Shown one piece after another: positions 6,462 through 10,689 of a stretch of DNA of 10,689 bases (positions are counted from its first letter, which is position 1; each line of letters opens with the position of its first letter). This stretch comes from an uncultured Mucilaginibacter sp. GTDB taxonomy: Bacteria; Bacteroidota; Bacteroidia; Sphingobacteriales; Sphingobacteriaceae. The notes beneath the pieces were generated by a model that saw only the letters and a program-made list of their open reading frames with translations, was not told where the DNA came from and made no database searches. Location of the stretch: the NCBI RefSeq assembly GCF_946481715.1, contig NZ_CAMLOV010000179.1:1-10689 (forward strand), read 5' to 3'. The translations under genes and the position numbers were made by a program.

Positions 6462-9400
6462 CTAAACCGCTGCCGGTAAAAAGGAAACGCTACCCATTTT
6501 AGCAACGATATCATTGGCCGCTGTTGTTGCTGCAAACTTAATTTTTAAGACGTTTGTAGCTGTGAAATCTATCGATGAAAGTGTTGCATAAACGGTTGTA
6601 TTTGCCGGATTACTGCCAGTTGAGATTAATGTTGTTGAAGCCCGGATAGTAGATGAATCTACCCTTATTATTACAACCTTTATGTTCCATGAGCCAACGG
6701 TGGTCCTGCTGAAAGTACCCGTATCAAAGATTGCAGTATTGAAATAAATATATATTCTGTCATTTGCTGTGGCGTTAACAGCAAAAGTCCCTTCATATTC
6801 GGCAATTATTTTATCCCCATTATATTGCAATTGGTTTTCGGGTATTGTATATGAATAGACATCTACAGCTGATGTACCTGAGGAGCTGCCGTCGGTGTAA
6901 AAGTCCTTTAACGCAATCACCTGGTCGCGGATTATTTTGGTGGATGTGCCTGAGACATTTTGAAAAGCCTGGGTTACGCCATTTACAATATTATTTTTTA
7001 TTGTGATGTAACTGGATTTGTTTATGGAAAATGCCGTGGTGATATTGTTGTTACCGTATATTTTGTTATCTGTAATGGTTGAATTTGTTACATTATTAAA
7101 TCTCAGCACATAAGATTGCACCGGTAAAGTCACAATAATTACCCCTGTTGGGTCAGATAAGCCTGACGCGATTGAGTAAGTAAAGGTTGTGGCATTTACC
7201 TTCGTTATAGAAACGTTTAAATTGTAACCAGAGATAGAGGCCCCGCTGATCGACACCATTTTACCTGTAGTTAAATTGTGAGGGCCGTTGGTAACGGCTG
7301 TTGCGGTAGTGCTGCCGCCGCTTGAAGTTAAAGAGGTCAGCAGCAATTTAGGCATAGCTGTATTGATCCGGGTGGCTGTACCTGTTGCTGTGGTGCTTAT
7401 ACCGGAAGGAACTATATAAGTAAATTTGGTACTGCTACCTGTGCTTTCGGTAACTGTAATGGATGAGCCAAGGGTGTTGTACCTGGTTTCAGACGCCCCC
7501 TGGATACAAACGATATCTCCGGTCGCTAAATCACTTACGCCTAATGTTGCAGTGGCAAGCGCCCCTACAACGCTTAAGGATAGGTCGAAGTAGGCCGGTT
7601 CTGAAACTATCAGGCGGGTTACTTTTATAGAGGTGAGTGTTGTTGCCGGTGTTGTTAAAGTGTCATCTACACCATATGTAAAATCGGTGGTGTTTACAAC
7701 GGTAATAACCGTTGTTTCGTTGTACTCCACGGGCAAGGCACCGGTTATTGTTACAAGGTCATCAGTTGATAAGCTATTGCCTACGCTTGTTGTTGCAGTG
7801 GCTGTGGTGCCCGAACGTGTTATGCCAGACACGGCACAAGTGTACGACACCTTGATATTGCCCGTTGCTGATGTTGGTGTGCCGGAAGGAACCCCATAGG
7901 TGAAAGTGGTATCGTTTATTCTGGTAATGGTTGCACCGGCCGTATTATAACCGCTTTCGGCTGCCCCTGAGATTATTACGGTATCATTTGTTATTAGATT
8001 ATGCGGCTGGCTGGTAACTAAAGTCGCGGTCATTCCTGAACACGTTAGGGAAAATACCGTAGATTTTGGCCCTACCGTTAAGAGGCACGTTGCAAATATA
8101 AGTCCTGTTGCCGGGGTAGGTAGGCCCGAGGTAACGGTGTAAGTAAATGTAGTAGCACTGGTAACGTCGATTTTAGTACGAGCAGTGTTATAACCGGTTT
8201 CAACAGCGCCACTGATTGTTACCTCGTCATTAAGCGATAAGTTGTGCGGCGCTACGGTGGTGGCTGTGGCTGTGGTGCCCGATACTGTTAAAGAACGTAA
8301 AGCAACAAACGGCCCTGTAATATAACTGATCTTGTTGTGATGGATATCAATGTTATCGCCATCTTCAACACTGATTGCCGAACTCCGCCTTGGGCTAATG
8401 ATGATATTATCATGAAAGTCTACATAACTGCACCCCGCAAAATTGTCGGTTTGCGACATTGCCGTTCCGCAATTGAGGAAAACGCAATCAGAAACCAGCA
8501 GGCCCGATCCTGTTCGTAAGACGATACCACTCATAACATCACTGGGATGGTCGGCTAGGTAATCCTCCGTGTTGCTGAATTCTACTCCCCGTACACGCAC
8601 AGAAGTGTCGTATTTGCTGGCAGAGTATTTGCTATCTATTTTAAACGTTACTCCGGCATCTTTAAAGTTGCGTACATATCCGCCCGATATGTCGATATCT
8701 GTAGATTTGTACTGAATGTAATAGCCATTGTTATTGATACCCTCCATTTTAACGCCCGAAGCAAACAGATGTTCTGTATCATAGCAATTAATACCAACGC
8801 CTGCGTCGTTTATCTCGGTATTATTTATCCAAATATAACTGCAGCTGATAAATTTAAGCGCCGGCGAATGGTCTGTTGAGCCCGATATGCCCGCGTTATT
8901 TATATTGGTATAAATGCCGCCGTTTATATACACATTATTAAAAGCGGTTAAATACAGACCGCCATCCAGATTGCTGGCCGAAGCATACTGATTTTGTATA
9001 TTCAAGTCAGTAAGCCATAAATTGCTTAAGCCACCTACACCGCCGTTTGCGTCAATCCCGTTTTTGACAAAACCATTCATATCCAGCGTGCCATTGCAAA
9101 GCGTAACATTGTTACAGGTTATATTTACCATCCTGTTCTTCAAAACGCCGGCTTTTAAGGTAGCATTCCTGAAATCTATTTTAATGGGTGTAGCAATAGT
9201 AAGCTCATCGGTAATTTTATACGTACGCCCTTGCTCAAAAATCAATTCTGGTGCGCCTGAGTTAATGGCGTTCTGGATAGCTGTGGTGTCGTTGGTAGCG
9301 CCATCTCCAACTGCACCAAACGAAGATACATACGCTACGCTGTTGTTCCCACCTATACCGGTAGGAATACTTCCAGGTAACGCCCCGAATGTGAAAATGG

Positions 9401-9578
9401 TGTATCTCCCAAAGGCATCGGTGCTTATCGTATAATCCGCCCCTTGTATCTTGAGTTGAGTACCCACCCAAACCATAGCAGACGAAATTGGGTTGGGCGC
9501 AATATTAGAAGTATAAATAGAGGGATTAGAAGGGTCAACTGTGAAAATAAGCGGAGTTAACTCGGATATAATGGCCAT
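6462..9578 (-). CDS. phage tailspike-like beta-helix protein with five Ig-like modules inserted
   Basis: A 1038-residue modular, Thr/Asn/Ser-rich protein with almost no charged clusters. Residues 1-78 hold a small module with GTQLKIQGADYT, resembling N-terminal pieces of phage fibre proteins. Residues 82-145 (VAYVSSFGAVGDGATNDTTAIQ...) are the classic first coils of the pectate-lyase-3 / GH28-related right-handed beta-helix, which continues to about 425 with NosD-like N-x-x-I-x-x-N coils. Residues 428-816 are five tandem modules of about 70 residues. Coils resume at 821-884 (NNVTNSTITDNKIYGNNN). Residues 885-1038 form a C-terminal domain (YTIPENQL...GDKIIAEYEGTFA...) like the terminal beta-sandwich of phage fibres. 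There is no signal peptide, lipobox, transmembrane segment or T9SS sorting tail. Known tailspikes with such helices bind or cleave surface polysaccharide; activity here is inference, and no catalytic residues can be assigned. It is flanked by its own promoter and terminator, with no phage gene beside it. Confidence 0.85.
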   Translation of the reverse strand: MAIISELTPLIFTVDPSNPSIYTSNIAPNPISSAMVWVGTQLKIQGADYTISTDAFGRYTIFTFGALPGSIPTGIGGNNSVAYVSSFGAVGDGATNDTTAIQNAINSGAPELIFEQGRTYKITDELTIATPIKIDFRNATLKAGVLKNRMVNITCNNVTLCNGTLDMNGFVKNGIDANGGVGGLSNLWLTDLNIQNQYASASNLDGGLYLTAFNNVYINGGIYTNINNAGISGSTDHSPALKFISCSYIWINNTEINDAGVGINCYDTEHLFASGVKMEGINNNGYYIQYKSTDIDISGGYVRNFKDAGVTFKIDSKYSASKYDTSVRVRGVEFSNTEDYLADHPSDVMSGIVLRTGSGLLVSDCVFLNCGTAMSQTDNFAGCSYVDFHDNIIISPRRSSAISVEDGDNIDIHHNKISYITGPFVALRSLTVSGTTATATTVAPHNLSLNDEVTISGAVETGYNTARTKIDVTSATTFTYTVTSGLPTPATGLIFATCLLTVGPKSTVFSLTCSGMTATLVTSQPHNLITNDTVIISGAAESGYNTAGATITRINDTTFTYGVPSGTPTSATGNIKVSYTCAVSGITRSGTTATATTSVGNSLSTDDLVTITGALPVEYNETTVITVVNTTDFTYGVDDTLTTPATTLTSIKVTRLIVSEPAYFDLSLSVVGALATATLGVSDLATGDIVCIQGASETRYNTLGSSITVTESTGSSTKFTYIVPSGISTTATGTATRINTAMPKLLLTSLTSSGGSTTATAVTNGPHNLTTGKMVSISGASISGYNLNVSITKVNATTFTYSIASGLSDPTGVIIVTLPVQSYVLRFNNVTNSTITDNKIYGNNNITTAFSINKSSYITIKNNIVNGVTQAFQNVSGTSTKIIRDQVIALKDFYTDGSSSGTSAVDVYSYTIPENQLQYNGDKIIAEYEGTFAVNATANDRIYIYFNTAIFDTGTFSRTTVGSWNIKVVIIRVDSSTIRASTTLISTGSNPANTTVYATLSSIDFTATNVLKIKFAATTAANDIVAKMGSVSFLPAAV
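7131..8297 (-). repeat. five tandem Ig-like protein modules within the beta-helix gene
   Basis: Module boundaries, approximate: residues 428-500 (bases 8079-8297), 507-578 (7845-8060), 583-653 (7620-7832), 665-737 (7368-7586), 747-816 (7131-7340). The shared pattern is TTATAT...PHNL-S-x-x-D-x-V-x-ISGA-x-x-x-GYNT, then a strand with I-T, then TTFTY-x-V-x-SG-x-x-T-x-ATG. Modules 3 and 4 have lost the PHNL and part of the GYNT motif (VEYNE, TRYNT). Module 4 carries an extra STGSS insertion before KFTY. DNA-level identity is patchy, so the duplications are old or were acquired already diverged. The pattern resembles the all-beta repeats common in phage and bacterial surface fibres. Confidence 0.85.
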
Positions 9579-9630
9579 AAGTTTTAAATTTTAATTGTGA
9601 TAAAAAAGAGACTTGGTGTTTAGGTTGATA

Positions 9631-9663
9631 TAAAGCTACAAAGAAATGTTTTTCAAATCCAAA
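9631..9663 (-). promoter_or_regulatory. candidate Bacteroidota promoter of the tailspike-like gene
   Basis: On the minus strand TAGCTTTA (complement of 9631-9638) matches five of the six specified bases of TAnnTTTG. A TTTG (complement of 9660-9663) lies 21 bases upstream, close to the usual spacing of about 19; a second TTTG at 9654-9657 is only 15 bases away. Initiation would give a leader of roughly 45 bases before the ATG at 9578. The surrounding sequence is markedly AT-rich. Confidence 0.45.
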
Positions 9664-9732
9664 TTTAATTGATAATTAATACTCAAGGTCGTGGTTAAAA
9701 TTCGCATACTTCCTCCTTCTCCTAAAAATTCC

Positions 9733-9740
9733 TATCTTTC
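9733..9740 (+). promoter_or_regulatory. candidate -7 element for the methyltransferase gene
   Basis: TATCTTTC matches five of the six specified bases of TAnnTTTG and lies 17 bases before the ATG at 9758, which would give a very short leader. No TTTG is visible about 19 bases further upstream (the segment is C/T-rich). The 179 bases between the two divergent genes must contain a promoter for each; this placement is tentative. Confidence 0.3.
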
Positions 9741-9757
9741 CCCTAAAAACTTACCCA

Positions 9758-10516
9758 ATGCTTGAGCAGGTTAAACAGCAGCAAAACGCTTACGAGGAAA
9801 TTTACGCGCCGGAACAGAAATCGGAATTCGATTTTCATACCACTACCAATCCGCTTACCCGGTACCTGCGCGACCGCCGCCTGCTGAAAGCCCTTGCTGT
9901 CCTTGAGCAAAGCAACACCAACATCCGCCAGTGGAGCGTATTGCTTACCTGTGGCGGCGTAGGCGGTGAAGGACTTTTCTTTAAAAAGAACGGCTTTACT
10001 AATGTTACCGTTAGCGATATCTCGGAAAACTCCCTCAAAATTTGCAACGAGTTCGACCCCACTATTACCACCATGATGCTGAACGGCGAGAGCCTGGATG
10101 TGCCGGATGCTTCGTACGATTTGGTAGTTGTGCAGGATGGGCTGCACCACTTGCCGCGCCCGGTTACCGGTTTTACCGAGATGCTGCGCGTGGCCAGGAA
10201 AGCGGTTATCGTAATAGAACCTTTCGACAGCCTGATAGGCAACCTTATAGGCACCGAGTGGGAGGAACAGGGCGATGCCATAAACTACGTATACCGCTGG
10301 GATAAAAACAGCTTTACCCAGGCTGTTAAAAGTTATTTGCTTAAAAACTACAAACAAGTAAAAGTGCTCCGCTTTTGGGACCACGGGCTTATGGTATCAA
10401 AACTGGCCGGCAAACTCCCAAAAGGCATGCAGCTGCCGGCAGCCAAACTTATCTACGGGCTGTTTGCGCCATTTAATTGGGTGGGCAATATGTTTGTGGG
10501 GATAGTGGTGAAATAG
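9758..10516 (+). CDS. class I SAM-dependent methyltransferase
   Basis: A 252-residue Rossmann-type methyltransferase. SAM motif I is VLLTCGGVGGEG at 61-72, where the usual E/D-x-G-x-G-x-G appears as TCGGVGGEG with Cys before the glycines. The acidic residue ending strand 2, which binds the ribose hydroxyls, is Asp87 in VTVSDIS. SYDLVVVQDGLHHLPRP at 119-135 is motif IV/post-motif with the HHL typical of UbiE/Methyltransf_11 proteins. An N-terminal helical lid (1-50) with FDFHTTTNPLTRYLRDRRL may cover the substrate. The C-terminal half (after about 155) includes a hydrophobic amphipathic stretch (LIYGLFAPFNWVGNMFVGIVVK) that could touch the membrane. The substrate is not evident; glycolipid, sugar or quinone-like molecules are possible for this family. 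It is divergent from the tailspike-like gene and no operon partner is seen before the window ends. Confidence 0.88.
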   Translation: MLEQVKQQQNAYEEIYAPEQKSEFDFHTTTNPLTRYLRDRRLLKALAVLEQSNTNIRQWSVLLTCGGVGGEGLFFKKNGFTNVTVSDISENSLKICNEFDPTITTMMLNGESLDVPDASYDLVVVQDGLHHLPRPVTGFTEMLRVARKAVIVIEPFDSLIGNLIGTEWEEQGDAINYVYRWDKNSFTQAVKSYLLKNYKQVKVLRFWDHGLMVSKLAGKLPKGMQLPAAKLIYGLFAPFNWVGNMFVGIVVK

Positions 10517-10537
10517 GATAAGGCATTAAATAAATAA

Positions 10538-10640
10538 CGTCATGTGGAACTTGTTTCAACACCCCATCATAAAAGCAATCATGCAAGCCCCATTCCATAT
10601 CGCCAACTTTGCATGTGGGGTGCCGAAATAAATTCACTGT
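10538..10640. repeat. degenerate REP-like intergenic repeat
   Basis: The 173 bases after the methyltransferase hold no credible gene. CGTCATGTGGAACTTGTTTC (10538-10557) resembles the widespread Bacteroidota intergenic element that reads GTCATGCTGAACTTGTTTCAGC. Its hairpin is retained with one mismatch (10543-10549 with 10555-10561, loop CTTGT). A second weaker unit, CCGAAATAAATTC (10623-10635), resembles the element's other half. Between them CACCCCA (10560-10566) pairs with TGGGGTG (10616-10622), and ATGCAA (10581-10586) with TTGCAT (10609-10614), giving nested stems. Family membership is from memory of similar elements and is unverified. Confidence 0.45.
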
Positions 10641-10689
10641 TGTCCGGGGAAAATATTTTTAAGGTAAAATTAAAGGGGTAGCCAGGGCT

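Noticed and set aside
9022..9435. 137-codon plus-strand open frame inside the tailspike-like gene.
   Set aside because: Antisense shadow of the beta-helix coils, with no domain and no start signal.
9743..10384. 213-codon minus-strand open frame lying over the methyltransferase gene.
   Set aside because: The plus-strand frame has SAM-binding motifs and correct family layout; the antisense frame shows no recognisable domain.
10542..10631. 29-codon open frame starting MWNLFQHPII.
   Set aside because: It lies wholly inside the REP-like repeat and its coding potential follows from that sequence.
10579..10689. Minus-strand frame open at the right edge ending ...YGMGLA.
   Set aside because: Too short, runs off the window and overlaps the same repeat; no recognisable domain. 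A real gene end here cannot be fully excluded.

Overview
The window looks like chromosomal DNA of a Bacteroidota bacterium, most likely family Sphingobacteriaceae (Mucilaginibacter/Pedobacter-like). The reasons are a DUF5687-type ABC permease (a family I know essentially only from Bacteroidota), starts without Shine-Dalgarno sequences, and -7 elements of the Bacteroidota TAnnTTTG type. No rRNA, tRNA, CRISPR array or complete insertion sequence was seen. The genus is inference; the phylum is fairly secure.

Left part (1-2670): the last codons of an unidentified gene overlap by ATGA with a small ABC ATPase that lacks the usual switch histidine. A convergent AlkA-type DNA-3-methyladenine glycosylase follows. 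It is divergent from rarA, the AAA+ ATPase that acts at stalled replication forks. Two genome-maintenance genes therefore share a 66-base promoter region.

Middle part (2706-6098): four tightly packed plus-strand genes form a probable operon. They encode a TMEM175/DUF1211-type putative potassium channel, a DUF5687 multi-pass permease, its ABC ATPase and a GNAT acetyltransferase. Junctions are an ATGA overlap, a 1-base gap and a 9-base gap. Permease and ATPase should form an exporter of unknown substrate.

Intergenic 6099-6461: the 363 bases hold no credible gene. They contain a decamer tandem array built on CGTACAGTTT / CGCACAATCT, entered through a perfect 13-bp-arm palindrome, and then a strong intrinsic terminator for the gene on the other strand.

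Right part (6462-9578, minus): a single 1038-residue orphan protein built like a phage tailspike. It has an N-terminal module with a DYT motif, a pectate-lyase-like right-handed beta-helix interrupted by five tandem Ig-like modules, resumed helix coils, and a C-terminal beta-sandwich like those of phage fibres. It has no signal peptide and no recognisable phage gene beside it. It has its own promoter and terminator and is the most notable item here. Divergent from it is a SAM-dependent methyltransferase (9758-10516), followed by a degenerate REP-like intergenic repeat at the right edge.
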